Part shown: in pieces, positions 10,352 through 24,510 of the stretch
Layout: each line of letters begins with the position of its first letter
How positions within the stretch are numbered: the stretch's first letter is position 1
DNA from: Rallus limicola
Lineage: Eukaryota > Chordata > Aves > Gruiformes > Rallidae
DNA: 64,000 nt
Direction: 5' to 3'
Assembly: GCA_022605955.1 (NCBI GenBank)
Contig: JAKCOZ010000018.1
Location: forward strand, 2,426,001-2,490,000
Made by a program: the position numbers and the translations under genes
The notes under the pieces: generated by a model
The model's database searches: none
Told to the model about the DNA's origin: nothing
The model's input: only the letters and a program-made list of their open reading frames with translations

Positions 10352-13300
10352 TCCTGCACACACCACACACCAAGCTGAGCGACTCACTGTTTAAGTTAAC
10401 TGCACTGCACCCTGAGTCTGGTGCTCAGGGAGGAAACGCGCTGGCAGCAGAGGAGGGCAGGGAGCTCTGTGCTGCTAGCCCAGCAAGTCCTCACTGACTC
10501 ATCTCACCAGAGACTTTGGACAAGGAGGAACTGAGATGAAGAGTGATGTATCTGAAGGACACACAGAGGTGGCTGAGTTGAGGAGGAATGTTGATATTAA
10601 CACTTTGTATTGCCAGTTGCACAGTGCCTAAGAGCCTGTTCTCCTGCATACTCTTACACACACAGATGAGACAGAAAAGAGGAGCCTTTCAAAGTTCCCA
10701 CCTAACCCATTCCAACCTGGCTGTGTGGTGGAAACCCTGAAACCAGCTGCTCCTTGGGCTGTTTCAGCAAGCCTGCACTAAGCCTGCAGTAACACCCTGA
10801 GCACAGAGCCCATCCCACGCTCAGCTTTTTATCCTGTTCCTGCTTTCTCAGACCATCTCACCTCCTCAGGTGCTAATTACAGCAACAGACAGAACTCAGC
10901 AGTTTGTTGATGCAACTTAACTGCTCAAAATAAGAGACAGGAGCCGTGCTCCACAACCCATCAGTGATCCAAAGCAGAGGGGTTTGGATTACAGGGGATT
11001 TTTTGCACATATTATACATATTTTTCCATACTTAATCATCAAACCATGGAAAAGAAGATTAGCATCCCACAGGAGCACAGGTCATTCCTGTGCCCAGGCA
11101 GCTGCTGGTGCCAGGGAGCTCCTGCTGCCATCAGTCGCTGTACCCCACCTGTCCCATCTCACATGCCGTGTGACAATAATAGACCTCAAGGTTTCCAAGA
11201 CCCAAACCCTCTTTTTATGTGGGGGTAACACAATACCCAAGCTGCAGCAGCCCCTGCCTTTCCAGAGCATTCTCGCTTCTGGTGCGTGAGACAAAGTGCT
11301 AAGAATAACGCAGCGTGAATAGGAGGAATTATCAAAATACCTATCAGAAGGTCACTTCCTTCCCCAGCTCACACTGACTGCTGGGGACGTGTCCTACCTG
11401 CCTGCATGCTTTTACAGCCTTGTTCAGCAGAAGCAAGCTGTTTCCCTGCCTTCCCCTGGCTGCACTAGCTGGGCCTTTTTCCACCCTGATACTGTTATCT
11501 GCTTTTCTTTTTCCTCCTTCTTCTTCCTGCATGTTCCTTTCACAGACTGATACCAAAGCACTCTGCCCTTCACCAAGACTGGGGAACACTGATATTGATA
11601 CTAGAAATTCATTCTATTTTTTGATAGGGGGAAAAAAAAAAAAGGGTTACTCCTTCCTTAAAGCATGTTTGCATGTATCTGTGCACAAATACTAAGCTGG
11701 TTTTGTCGAGTGCCCGTTTATAATACTGTGTTTAAACTTACACACACATACAAACCCTAGTGAGGCAATTCTGACTGTCCTAGTGAGAGACTAATGTCCT
11801 ACCTGAAAAAAAAAACCCACACACAGGAGCTCCTGACATCAGCTTGGACACTTGCTGTTCAGAGAGATGCGTCTCCTTCTCAATGAATTTTCATGACCCC
11901 TTCTTCATTCTGGTCCTCACCTCTTCTTGTGTTCCCTAAGTCTGCCCTGAGGATACACAGGACTGTAAACCCAAACTGTAACTTCTTGACCTTCTTCTCA
12001 GACATTTCAGTCCTGGGTCCCACCAGTGGCTTCCAAAGGTGGGTTAGGCTCTGAGCACAGCTGTGAGGGACTGAAAACATTCATTTTGCCAAGGGCACAA
12101 TCCTCATTCCCTTGTATTCATTGCTTAGCTTGTCCCTGAAGCTCAGGAAGTAGTGGAACAGTGAGGACAGCCCATCATGCAAAGTAAGAGTTGGGGCTAG
12201 ACCTTGGACTTCTTTTTAAGGGCTTAATAAAGAGAACCTTCATCTTTTGAAGGCTTAATGGCTTGAGTTCAGGCAAAATCTAATCTGCTTATTTGAAAAG
12301 ATGAAAAAGGAAGTGGCATACTCGGAGATAGGATGTGTGCTTCTGAGGTTGGGTAGCTGCAAATGTTTCTCAATATCAATCACTCTTATTCCTCCCATGC
12401 TTGATTCAAGTAAAAAAGAAAAAGCTACAAACCAGGACAAAGATTAAAACCATTTGTCACCACAAAGGCTATGTGACAGATAGACAAGATCTTTGGATGA
12501 AGGCAATAAGGTTTTTTAAAACAAACAAAAAACCTGCTTTTGATTTTATAAATTTACGACCTTAATTCAATCATCTTTCTCTGTACAAAAACCCAGAGCA
12601 GTTTCTACTCCTCCCAACAGCTTTCTGAGCTGCATGCACAGTGATCTCACAGACCCTGGGGTGTGTCCAGGCAGCTCACCTCAGCCCAGCATCCTAAGGC
12701 CACTGAGAGCAGGAGTAGCATTTACAGCCTCAGGCAATGCCGTGTCTTTATTTAGGGTGAAACTATGGATGCATCCTACTTTGGCAAGCAAAGAGGGAAA
12801 ATACATGCCCATACATCCTGTCATTTGGGAGGCTTTCTCTGTGCAGCATGCTGATCACAGAGCTGCTCAGTACTTACACTTAGGAGTACCGAGTTATCAG
12901 CTGCTTAGGGAGGCAGTCTGTGATTTATACTGGAATTAGTTATTAAGCACAGGCGATGGCTGCGTTTGGCACCGATGGTACATGGAAAGGGGGAAAGGGC
13001 TGTAAGGAGTGATACTGCACGTGGCTGACAGTGGGAGAGCTGAGAGCTCACAGTGCCTTTCCCCACACTGCACACCACAGCCAGTTCTGCACCAAGGGGC
13101 TGAAGAGCACAGCTCATCTGAAGCGGCCAGGGCCTGCTGAGAGCACAGGCTGAGGAAGCGTGGGTGGGGGCAAAGAGCCAGAGCAGGAGCCCTGCCAGGG
13201 TCCTCTTGCAGAAGACAGTTAGATACCAGACTAGCTTGAAAGAGATATTGGTTAGGGGGTTTATTACTTTTTTCTTTAATGCAGTTTGCCCAGGTAATGA

Positions 13301-13497
13301 CTAAATGTCTGCAGGCTAATGCAAGAAATCGACTGAAAAACCTGCCCTCCGGAAACACTTGTGAGATGGCTTGGAAGAGCGGGGAGCACAGAATCCCTAC
13401 ACCACCACCCCCGAACCCCTCCGGTTTCCACAGGCTTCGGTGAATCTGCAAGGTCCATTGAAGCATTCCCTGATGAACCCCAATCTGCTTTTCCCAC

Positions 13498-13519
13498 ATG
13501 CACCCGGCATGCACCCGGC
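13498..13519 (+). repeat. 11-bp perfect tandem duplication
   Basis: ATGCACCCGGC occurs twice head to tail. It keeps two CpGs and is too short to classify further. Confidence 0.85.
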
Positions 13520-16500
13520 ACAGCTGCCTCCTACCACCCAGGAACTCACCCCTGAACTTGACTCTCAGTATCTTCTGCCACTGGATTTAACGACTCCAAT
13601 CCAACACTTGGCTGCTAATGATATACTATTTGCTTGTCACTTGCCAAAACAGGATATAACAATCCAAACTGTTGCTGCTAACAATAGAGCTAATATTTAC
13701 AATTAATTACTGGAAATATTTTAAGTTTTGTGGATCGTTCACAGTGAAAGACAACAATTACAGATAAATTTACAACATGTGAGTCACAATAGCCAAATTC
13801 CTCAGTGAGCTAATTCCTACAGGTATTTAAATAATTCTGTAAATCACGGAGACACTGCACATGCAGAAGCTCTTTTAAAACAGCTGATAGGATGATTTCT
13901 GCCTCATGCAGGAGAAAATGGATACATCAGAGTGAAGCTGAATTCCTCTCCAACCCTACACAGGCGCCAGAGCTGATGTTGGGTGATTTATCATCCCACG
14001 CAGTTGCTAAAACTCCTTCAGAAGACCACAGCAGTGAGTGCTCAGTTGGGCTGGCCACACTTCCTTTTGTTCTTTGGGCTTTAGAAAGGAAAAATGTCTT
14101 TCTGAACAGTATCTTTCAAGGGAAAAAAAGACACATAGGGTTCAAGAGGTTTTAAATCAAGGGTGAATTTGGATTCTCCTATTTGCCCTCTTTTCTGTTA
14201 GGGAAGGACAATATCAAAACATGCTTTGTGTTTTACACCAAATACATTATTAACTGTAATAAAAGTTAAATTAGCTCCAAAGTTTCGTATTTTTTTTAAA
14301 GTCTCTGTAGCTTTTGGTACATTTTTGTGATCTGTATTAATAGTTCAAAAGGACAAAACCCTGTCCTACTTCTGCCTCCCACCCTTGCACAGAAGGAGAT
14401 GTCCTATTTGACTTTAAAGGAGCTTGTGGAGGCTGCTGGATAGGAAGCTCAAACAAGATACATTTCTACCCAGAGAACAAGAACCACACCATTTGTTATA
14501 CAATCCTCTTCCTTGCTTTCCAACCACTGTTGTTGCAACACCCCTGAAAAATCGTATGTGTGGGACCCCTCTCACCCTCCCTGAGCAAGAGGAGGTTTCC
14601 TCTGTTGAAATGGAAATCTGTTTCTAAGCTGGCTGCTGAACAAGGGCCCCATTTCCCCACACACCCCTAAGCGATAGCAGTGGTATCCGCCAGTTCAGGC
14701 TGACCGATGGAACGCGATGCTGCTTTTCAGGGCAGGTTCCCTGACCCAGGAGAGCTTTAGTGGGTGCTGAGCAGGCCCCACGCAGTGGAGTACAGGGAGG
14801 GAACAGGAGGAGGGGGCTACATCCACCCCCCTGCACCGGGAGCCAGCTCCCAGTGAGGCAGGAAGAGAAAACCCCTCCCCAGTCCTCCGAAAAGACTTGG
14901 AGGAAGCTACAGACAGAGGTTTTGCTACCACTGCTTTAAGTAGGTTATTGGCACCAGGAGGGACCAGAGCCTGTAAATGAACCTGCATGCTCATCTTCTC
15001 TCTGCCCACCTGCAATACCAAAGGGTGCAACTGCAGAATAAACAGGATGGGACTCACTGAAGAGAGCTGCATCGGAGGCAGAGCCAGCTCCAAACTTTCC
15101 AGGCTGAATCAAGCCTCACAAGACTCGGTAAGTCCCTTCAAACCTTTCTCCTAGACGCAGGAGGCAGTGAAGGGCCAGGTCACGTTTTCCTACACTTGCT
15201 GAAGTTTAGAAGCTGAAGCTCAGGGAAAACAAGACACGTGCCAGCTTGAGATGTTCAAATTGAGAATCCTGCATATGTTCCAGCTGGGAAGCGAGGAGAT
15301 TTTGGGGCTGGATTATACAAATCCGCATCTCTCTTTTATGGAGGTGTTAAGAGTGACTAATTAGAGCGCTGCAAAAATAAAACTAATCCAGCTTAGGTAC
15401 AGTGTTCCTCTACACTGCCCTGTGTCAGCAGGTTAGTGCCCAAGACTGTTGGCCAATACAGCTCTCCTGTAATGCGATGTCAACAGCAAACTGCATTACA
15501 GTGAACATCAACCAAAACCAGTGCCACAAGTGATTTTCCTCAAGTTTGTGAGCAGTTTCAGTCTCTAAATATCTCAGTTCTGATTGCAGTCCAAAACATC
15601 TCTAAGATGGTGGCAGAAAGCAGGTGAAAACTCATCTCTGGCTTTGAGACCGAACGAATTTCCAGGAATTTAAAATCTCTACTCTTGTTCCTCTACATTC
15701 TCTTTAATTCCGAAAATATCTTGCCTATGCTTCAGGTTCTTTGTTTCAAAGCTACACAGGCCTGCTGAGACTTCACGCATGTGCACGTGGCTGCACGCCC
15801 CAGGAGTGCGTGTCTCAGGAATGCACATACATGAAATGAAGAACCAAACAGCAGGGAAAAACATTTTGCTCCATTTTCTGGAATGCCTACAATGGAAACA
15901 GACAATTTTGGAAGCATCTCCACGTTTATGTGGACCACGAAATGCAAATCAATTTGAGGCTGTCTTTACAAGTACAAGAAATATTCAGTTAACAAATGTG
16001 TTTTTCTCTGGGAACCAGACCTAGAAAACACCTTAATATTAGTTCTGTTAGAATTGATTGAAGTCTTACTCTGCTGTCTCTCCAGCACAGACACTAACAC
16101 CTCCATCTCTCTCTGTCTGAGCTGCTTTCCACACTGCTGGTTTCTTCACACCACCTTTCACAGCAAACAGATTAAAATCCAAACCACTATTTATTGAAAG
16201 ATCAGACTCAGTGAATGAAGGAAACAAAGGGAAAGGAGAAGATAAAATGTTCATTAGTTTACCCTGTCACTTAGCTTGAAGTAACTTCACTTGACTAAGG
16301 GTATATTGCCCTGAACCACACTAAGGAGACATTTCCAAATGCAGGGAGAATTTAAACATACGGATTTGAGCAGTCACTGCTGAGCTCTGATCGCTCTGTA
16401 CAGTATTTTATGGTGAAGGACACAGAGCCCTCAGGAAGGTGATGGTGCTTTCGGTGCACACGCAGCCCAGCCTGCCTCTGCAGGCTCCCAGCTTTCTCAG

Positions 16501-19458
16501 TCCATTCCCACACCACGCAAAGGACACACTCAAACATTCCCACTTGTTGATGGCCACAAACCTTCTCACTGGTGCCCTACATCCTCTGCCCACACCTATC
16601 CACGATCTCAAAACATCAATGCAAGAAATTACTTGCCCAGTCCAAGAGGCATTTCCCCAGCTGCTCAGTGTGCTGTGGGAGCCCCTCTCACCCATCCTCC
16701 AGGACATCTCACTCGTCGCCCCAGAGCTGGTACAGAACAGTGCAGACCCTCACCACACCTGACAGGTAGTGATGGAAGACAGCCAAGCTATTCCACTGCA
16801 GTGTTGCTTACAAGAGCCACTGTGCTGTCCCGAGCTCCATCAACTGCAAAGGATTAAACCAGTTAAATTCTCTTCTGTCCACAGAAGTTCCTGAACTCAA
16901 GAGGCACAGAGGAAACGAACTCTCCTGGTCTGCTAGAAAGGATCATAACTCCCATGACAGGACAGGAAACAAGCATTACCTGACCACTGTGGGAAGACAC
17001 CTGTAGCATGCTCAGCATCACAAAGCCTGTCCACAGCACTGTCAGCCTCTCAAAGCACAGCCCTGAATTTACCAGCACCATCAAATCCACTAGTTGCTGC
17101 AGAAAGCAAAGGAGGCGGTGACACTGCAGAAGACAATGACTCTGGAACTTGCACTTCAAAAGTGGCTTTGTTATTCCAACCATCCTATTGCTGTCACATA
17201 ACATCAGTGACTCCTACCTGACAAAGGCCAGGAGCGGTGCTCCACAGCGAAAACCTGCAGGCAAATGCTGTGTCAGACTAGCTGCTTAATGGCACCCTTG
17301 CCCTTCGCTGCTGGCAACAGCTGCAGGGAGCTCCTGAGCCAAACGTCCTGTCTACAGCAAATCCGTCTGCTTTGGGTGGTGCTCGGCAGGGTGGTCTCTA
17401 CTGTCTAAGGATGGAAAACAGTGCTTACAACATGAATAACAACGCCTTCGCTTTGACCTCCCACTCTCTTAAATCTCACATGCTTGGGAGCTATCTCATA
17501 ACGCTTAACAAAATACAATGAAACTAAATCACAGCAAGCAGGCAAGTGACAAGCAATTAACTGAAGCAGAACTCTACAGCTGGAACCTAGGTAGGGCTCA
17601 AAAAAAGGACAGCAAGCTGGTGAGGATGACCAAGAACACTGATGCTCTGCAGCTTGGCAACATCACACTCCCAAACCGCACCCCAGCAAATTCAGAGCCG
17701 TGGGTACAGAGAGACACAGACCTGGAACCTTGTACCAGGTCATGAGTGGAATTAGATCTCCTGCAACATCATCTCATCTCATCCTTCCTCAAGAGTAATA
17801 GAGCAGTGAAGCTCTTTACACAGATTGCGTTACACTCATGGCGAACAGGGCAGAAACACACCCATTAGGTAAGTGAGCCTGAGTGGTGTGGGTTTCTGCA
17901 GGGAAGCACCTTCTCACAGAAACACAGGGAGATGATCAAAGGCTCTCTCCTCATCTCTTGTTCTTCCAGGAATTCGGTATGGTTTGAAACATTCTTGCAG
18001 GTGGAAAACACTGAGATACACAAATGCCTCCTGTATCTGCTTATAGCTGCTTAGCTTTTTTTACCCATATAATTCAGGCATATTAACTGAAAACACAAGG
18101 CTTGACTATAAACCCTGCATTAGGGCACTGGTGTCCAAGTGGAAGCATGTTCCTCAGCTGCCAGATGCAATGCTCAAGCCAGGAAGCAAAACTGCACCTG
18201 CGCTCCCCAGCTCTGCCAGGCCATCAGCCTTGGCTCTGGCACCGCTGTGCAGAGCGAGGCAAAAGCAGCAGCACAGCGGGGTGAAGGGGAAGCACCTGAG
18301 ACAGAGGGGGAACGCCAAAGCTTTGTGTTTTCTGGGAGATCAGAGCCTGAGGTGTCAGTGTGGGGATCATGGAGCTGAGTTACTACCTTCCCACCCCAGC
18401 AAGCTTCTAGTAATTCTCTATCTGGTTCTGACGCAGACAGAGGTTAAGGACAACTCTAGCAATAATTTCCAGGAACAGTTTTGCTAAAAGCAAAGACTGC
18501 AAAGAGATGTGACATAATTCATTCCAAGTGGGAGCATTTCCAGTTTCCAAAACATCCCACAACCCACAGGAAGTAAAGGAAAGCTTCAGGTTTGGGCCAA
18601 ACTTTTGGTCCAACAGCTAATTTGCTCTGTAGGTTTTACAAACCAGTAGCACACAGAACACGGGAGAGCATTTGCTTCAGAGGTATAGCACCACATTTTA
18701 ACTTACACACCATTCACCTAGGTCAGAGTTGGGTTCCAGATGACCTTCAGAACTGCTGTGCTCTCTTCTTGTGCGTTGCTGAACAGCAGCAACAACCCGT
18801 GCCCAGGGAAGGAATGCACACAGCCCTCAGATTCCTGCACTGCATGAACTTTTGAACTGCAAGCACTTCACCTCCATCAATAGTCAGGGCAGAGGGAAGA
18901 GAAAGGCAGCATCAGCTAAAAAAAATGCAAATGCAACCATGTAAAGTGCTATAGCTGATGGCTTTACCCAGAAAATGTCTGATCAGAAAATTCCCTTTGT
19001 TTGACAGCGTACTTTCCTGGAGGGCTGCAGGGAGCAGCCAGGCACTCTGTTGTGGAGGTGATTAGAAATGATGATAGGGCAGTAGCTCAGCTCTAACGTC
19101 CCCAACTCCTGCCAAGTAGAAGATGCCAAATTGCTCTTTTGATGTCTTCAAGCCCTGGAAATGAAAGGCACTTTCCAGAAAGAGCAGTCCCTGGTCGACT
19201 TTCTGTCCCAACATCAACTCCACTCCACGTGCAGGTCCAGTGGCTGCCTACACAAACAGCAACAGACCCTCTGGGACCAGATTTCCCTTGCAGCTCTGCA
19301 CATGCTGCTACCCATCGTTCAGTACATACAAGTGTCCACCAGGCAGGATTTTCCTCGAACCCTCATGCACTTCTTCATCTAGATGCCCACAGCCTGACTA
19401 ATTCTGCCTGCACAGGACTGCAACCATGACCTTCTGTCAGCTCACACGTTAAAATCTC

Positions 19459-19486
19459 AGATAAAAATAAGATAATAATTAGATAA
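19459..19486 (+). promoter_or_regulatory. Three GATA motifs at exact 11-bp spacing
   Basis: AGATAA begins at 19459, 19470 and 19481. The spacing is 11 bp both times, about one helical turn, so the three motifs face the same side of the DNA. AGATAA fits the WGATAR consensus for GATA factors. The surrounding 60 bases are AT-rich, so simple-sequence drift is the alternative explanation. Confidence 0.4.
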
Positions 19487-21559
19487 AAATAAACACCACA
19501 TTAAAGGGACTCATCCACTCAAGGACATGTTTTCAATTCCTGGGGTGCTAGTATCACAATTTGGGGTCATGTCTGACTCTCCCAGCGAAGCATGTAACCT
19601 GGTGTGCCAATTCAATTATCCTGGCTCATTAGGATTAGCAGGCAGCAATCCTCTCTGCACCAACATAAAAGTTTCCTGCTTCCCAGTTTTCCTTTGCATG
19701 CATTGCTCCCAGTTCAGACAGCAATGTGCAATTCCCTTGTTAAGACTAAGACTCCAGAGGGGTGATGATGCTTCCCCACTGCATCATGGGGTTCTACCTG
19801 CAAGGGATGAAATTTTTCCTAAGAGGAATTGTTCTTCTCCAGAGATGCCGTGTGGACTCCCAACAAAATGTCAGGAGGTAATGGCATTGTCCTTCACAGG
19901 TCTGTGTGCACACCCTACTGAGAGCAAGCCTCAGCTCACGCAGTTTGATGTATTAAATCAGGGCTCTTGCCTGTGTTTTCACCTGGTAATCAAAAAGCCT
20001 ATGGGGCTGATGTGTGGCATCACTCACTAGAAGGATGCAACAGCAGCCTGGGAAAGCATACCCGGGAGCTCAGCCCTGGGGTGCAGGCAGGCAAATTTCA
20101 AGCTGTTGTCAAAACACGCAAGGTGTGCTTCTGGAACCATACTCTAAGTAGCTACATCTTGTGAACATGGCTTGTTTCATCCATGTTTTCCTGCACAGAA
20201 ATTTAACAGGCAGAAACATGTGTTTTGTCAGAGCACTAAAAGCCCCCAACGTTCAGCACCGCTCTCCAGCACATCATCGTTTGGCTGCTCCCTTCCGAGA
20301 TGCCACTCTCCCTTCCCACTGAGGGCCCTTCAGCAGAACGATGCACGCATCTCCCAGGTTTCCTAGAAACCTGCCTCCAGCAGCACAACACGGATCCTCG
20401 CACTTGTGTTTTCCATTAGCTGTTCTCAGCCACAACATAAAATGTCCTGTGCCTACTTGCTGGCTTTTAGACACTGAGCTGTGGCCAGCGATGGAAACTC
20501 TGGGCACTTCCCAACTAGCCACCCACAGAAACAGCCTGCCTGGGGAGAGGAGGGCTTTCACAGAGCAAGAGAAAAGCAAACACTGGTGTGTATGAAGAGC
20601 TGCAGTTGTTGAATATGTCAAGAAAGTAATGTTTGGATTGAGGAAAGCCAAACAGATGCAGCAGAGCTCTGCCAGGAAAGGACAACTCTGTTACTCAGTT
20701 CATGTCTTCCTTCAAACTTCCCCAGGCCACAGGGCAGGCCAGCTCCCCTCCTGCCAGTGCTGCCTCCCCCAGCCTGTTCCGCAGGTACTTTGGGCCTGTG
20801 AACATCACCTCATTTCTGCTGCAGTGTGTTTAAACTCCTCAGACCAGCCCTGCCGCAGCCTCCCTTTCCCAAGGGGTACCAGCACAACTTACCCCATCTT
20901 GATGAAATGCAGTTAGACATTAGCTGACCACTAGCTGTTTTCAGTCCGAACCAATGACATCAACCCCACAGTGAGAGCTGCAAGCACAGACTGGAGGTAT
21001 CTGGGCATGCCTGCCTTCATTTCTGACTCACCTGGTTTGAAAACATGGATACAGTTTATGGCTTTAATCACTTTTGATATATTAAGTCTAATCCATCTTA
21101 CAACAGCCATTATTCCCCTTCACCTGAGGCATCCCAAACTGAATGAAAGGGGAAAAAATTCATATCGTGCTTAGAACCTGGGATACATTTTGGTCAGAAG
21201 TGCTGCTGTGGTACCACAGAGCTCTAACCCACACTGCCCAGGTGGGTACAACCCCACCATGCATTTTGGCACCCTCCTGCAGGGGAAGAGATATGGGATG
21301 CCTAGAGCATCCTGCACCCACGGGTATCACCTCTCAGAGACGCAGAAGCTTTTTACTATGCAAAGAGCCACAGTGCAAGCAGTGACATGACTCTGAGACC
21401 CTGAGCAGGTGCCCAAATGTACTGCATCACTATGTCATTTTGTTCTCTGGATAAGAAGCACAGCACTGGACATAAACACCCAGGTGTGCCTCCCCCTCAC
21501 CTCACAAGAAGGAGTACTTCAAGCAGTCATCCTTCTCTATTCACATCTAAACCTACAAT

Positions 21560-21760
21560 GAAATTACCAGCCAATGATATGTTTTGAAAGTGTTGTGAAT
21601 TACCACTAGTAATATAAAATTTGATTAATGAAATATTTATACTCAAATATTTAGTTTTTGAGAACATTGTAAATCTTCAAGGGCTTTAATAAAGATGAAA
21701 CAAATAGCAAAATAAGCAACTGCAGAAGAATGTTAGGTTTGTAAGTGGAGAAATAAAACA
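21560..21760. other. AT-rich unique block
   Basis: Strongly AT-rich, repeat-free segment with several ATATTTA, TTAAT and AATAAA words. It may be a conserved non-coding element or a matrix-attachment-like region. Nothing in the sequence decides between these and plain AT-rich DNA. Confidence 0.2.
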
Positions 21761-24154
21761 TCTTTACTTTTGCCCCAAATCAGTGTGAGTTTATAACTCA
21801 CTTTGGTCAGTCTTGATCTGCTTTTTTATAGGTTTTTCCCAAAACCACATGTACAACCTGCACCAACTCCCTTTTACATATCAGGTGACATTAACCACTG
21901 TAATTGGCCAAACCTCTGCTAAATATTAAGTTCCAAGATTTTCACCTCTACAGAGTTAAATATTTTCAGTTGCAAAAATCCATGTGCTTCCTAGAGCTTG
22001 TTCCAAACATCAAAGATCCAGCAATTCACACTGCAAGAGCTGCTGATGATAAAGGCTGGAAGATTACCAACCTGGAAGTTAAAAAAGTTGGAAAATATTT
22101 TCAATTTTACCCTTTTGGATTATTGTGGAACAAAAAGAAACTTCAAAGCACTGCAGCCTACTGGCATATAAAGCTGAAGTCTCTAATCACCTCCTTTGTG
22201 GTGGGATTTCATGGCTCTGCCTGGATGTGCTGCACTTTGAGTGGCACACAGCACCCGTACCTGATGGGCAGGAAATAAGCACACGCAGATGCTAATGCAA
22301 CAGAACATATAGCACACTACATATAATGCCCATTTTTCTTTATTCCAAACCTCCAAGCTGGGTCAGACTACAGCATTCCAGGCCAGTGCTGTGTGCCATG
22401 GGAAGCAATCAAGGACACACACAGAGCTTATTTCAATTTAATCATTGCTATCCACTCTTAAGACCAGCTATTTGAGATCCCCGTGCCCTGCTGCCAGGAG
22501 TTAGTTGTATTTCAAGGGAAACGAGCAGGGAACAAAACAAGAGGGAAGAGAAGAAATCTAGAGCTGGTAACTGCACAGGAGCCAAAGACATTCTGGCAGA
22601 AGGATGGGAGAGTGGAGAATGGAAGCAGTCCCAAATCTGTAAGTCCTGCCTATGCCTAAGCAAGCCCCACTCCCACACAAGCTCTGGCACAGGGCTGCTG
22701 AGGACACAGGAAATCAGGGCACAAACAGCTCCCACACCTCTGTGCCACCCATCACAGGTGGGTCCCAGGCATGTGGCTGGGGGATTTGGCTACCACAACG
22801 CTGAGCAGCCTCCCACATGCCTCTGCACTTTGGAGACATCTGCATTTCACACAGAGCGGCACATTCTGATGAACACTTGTTGGTCATCACAATTTTTCCA
22901 GATTGCTTCTGACTGAGTGCTGAAATCAAACAGTTTTGTGCTGAGTGCTGCTCCTACACCCATCGCAAAGACAGTTCCCTCGAAAAACCTGCCTGTCAAA
23001 CCCTCAGCTCTCAGTGCAGGCAGACGACCACATCCCTGACCTGCCAGGCTGCATCAGACAATGATCAGAAGAGACTAGGGAGAGAAAATGAGATGTCAGT
23101 GCCATGTCTTGGCCCTTGGGCACAGCCAGGAGAAGCTAATTCAGCCATTTGTGCTAGCCACTCTGGTGGCCGCAGGCTCAGGTCTCCGACCGGGGGAAGG
23201 ATGCTCTCTTTGCTCTGGAAGGAAAATGGGTGGGGAACTGAGATCTTCTCTCTCTCAACCAAATACCCTGGTCAGTCTTTAGGACACACACATTCTTTCA
23301 CAACAGTGGCAGGCTGTCAAGTCTCTTTGAGGCAGAAGAAGGGCAACTTTCAAAGCTTATCTTCCTGCCAAACCTGAACAGATTTTTAAGGGATAAAGGC
23401 AAGTCTGTTGCTTCTCTGGGATGAGTTTCAAAGGCCTATTGAGAATAAAGCTGCTGCAACCAGCTTACAAAAAGTTATTTTGTAACAGTACTTACTGGGC
23501 AAAGTAAATACAGGCGGCTCCCCTGCCCAAGTCTATCTTCACTGTCCTGCAGTTGTAGGTCTAGGGCTGAAGGCGACCCATTCCTTGAGCATTATTGATC
23601 CGCTTTTTCTCCTTCTGAGAAAACAGAGATTGTCCTGGCACTGGGAACTGAAAGGCACGGCCACAGCCGGCAATCTTAGGGGCTTAGGTCAGTCCAATAT
23701 TCTTAAGACGACTGATGAGTCGAGAGATGCTGAGTGGTTTCCTGGTAAATAAGGCACTTACAAATGAACTGGTCAGACACAAAGCCTGATACTTTTGGAC
23801 AGTAAGCCTCTTCAAAGCAAACACTCCTTCAAAACAAAGCCTAGATATTGGTCACCATAAAAATGTCATGAGTGATATTTTAAGCAAAGTGAATTCCTGC
23901 CATTAGTCCTTGCAGAATCAAACTACTGCACCAGGCTCCCTGTGATAGTTTACATTGGGGGGGGGTCTTTAATCAAAACACAGTTACTCACATCCCATGG
24001 GCTCCAGCTCCCAAGAGAGCAGTGCTGCTTTCTGCCAGGGCAGTCAGGGTCGGGGCTGGGGCCTGCAGCTCTCGGGACAAGATTCAGGTATCGAGAAACA
24101 TCTGAGTTACATTTCACTTCTGCTGGGGGGGAGGGTGGAGAAATGATAGAGCAA

Positions 24155-24420
24155 ACATAGTTAATCCCTTATTCCCTGATTTTCTTCCTCTGCTGTAATC
24201 GAATTTGCCCACAAATGGCGTGGAACCATCCCCACTGCTGCTGCTGCGGAGCTACGCAGAGCAGTCAAAACAAGAAATTCCCCCTGCTCGAGCAATCTGC
24301 TAATCCCAACGTTTCCATGACGAATATGGAAATGGCTGATTCTAGCCACAAATTTGGTCACGATTGGCTGCAGACTGTAAAAACACAGAAAAATCTCTAT
24401 TTCTGCAGCTAGGTGAAACC
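24155..24420. promoter_or_regulatory. Candidate enhancer-like block
   Basis: Repeat-free segment with a high motif density: two OTX/PITX-type TAATCC cores (GTTAATCCC near 24161, GCTAATCCC near 24300), a CCAAT-box-like GATTGGCTG near 24363, an ATATGGAAATGG word near 24326 and retained CpGs. Both strands have open frames through it (24161-24442 minus; 24215-24412 plus), which argues against either being coding. The enhancer reading is inference. Confidence 0.25.
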
Positions 24421-24475
24421 AGAGAAGCGTTTGTGTGAGCATCAGCTGCTATGCTGGCCCTCTGCCTTTCAGTGG

Positions 24476-24510
24476 TGTCGTGGTCTGTGGGTTTTTCCCT
24501 AACTCATTTA
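24476..24510 (+). mobile_element. Possible LTR 5'-edge remnant
   Basis: TGGTGTCGTGGTCTGTGGG resembles the 5' edge of avian ERVL-type solo LTRs, which commonly begin TGTCGTGGTTT. A related word occurs at 42201. No LTR body, 3' edge or target duplication was recognised, so this is tentative. Confidence 0.15.

Noticed and set aside
12936..13514. 192-codon minus-strand open frame
   Set aside because: No recognised motif. Low-complexity composition and overlapping plus-strand frames (13361-13706) make a gene unlikely.
19527..20030. 167-codon plus-strand open frame
   Set aside because: Starts MFSIPGVLV like a signal peptide, but the rest is Cys/Pro/Ser-rich with no family resemblance or codon pattern I can support.
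23709..23745. Hammerhead-ribozyme-like word CTGATGAG after a small hairpin
   Set aside because: The required GAAA after stem II and a matching stem I/III with a cleavage triplet are missing. Only a 5-bp hairpin CGACT-GATG-AGTCG remains.
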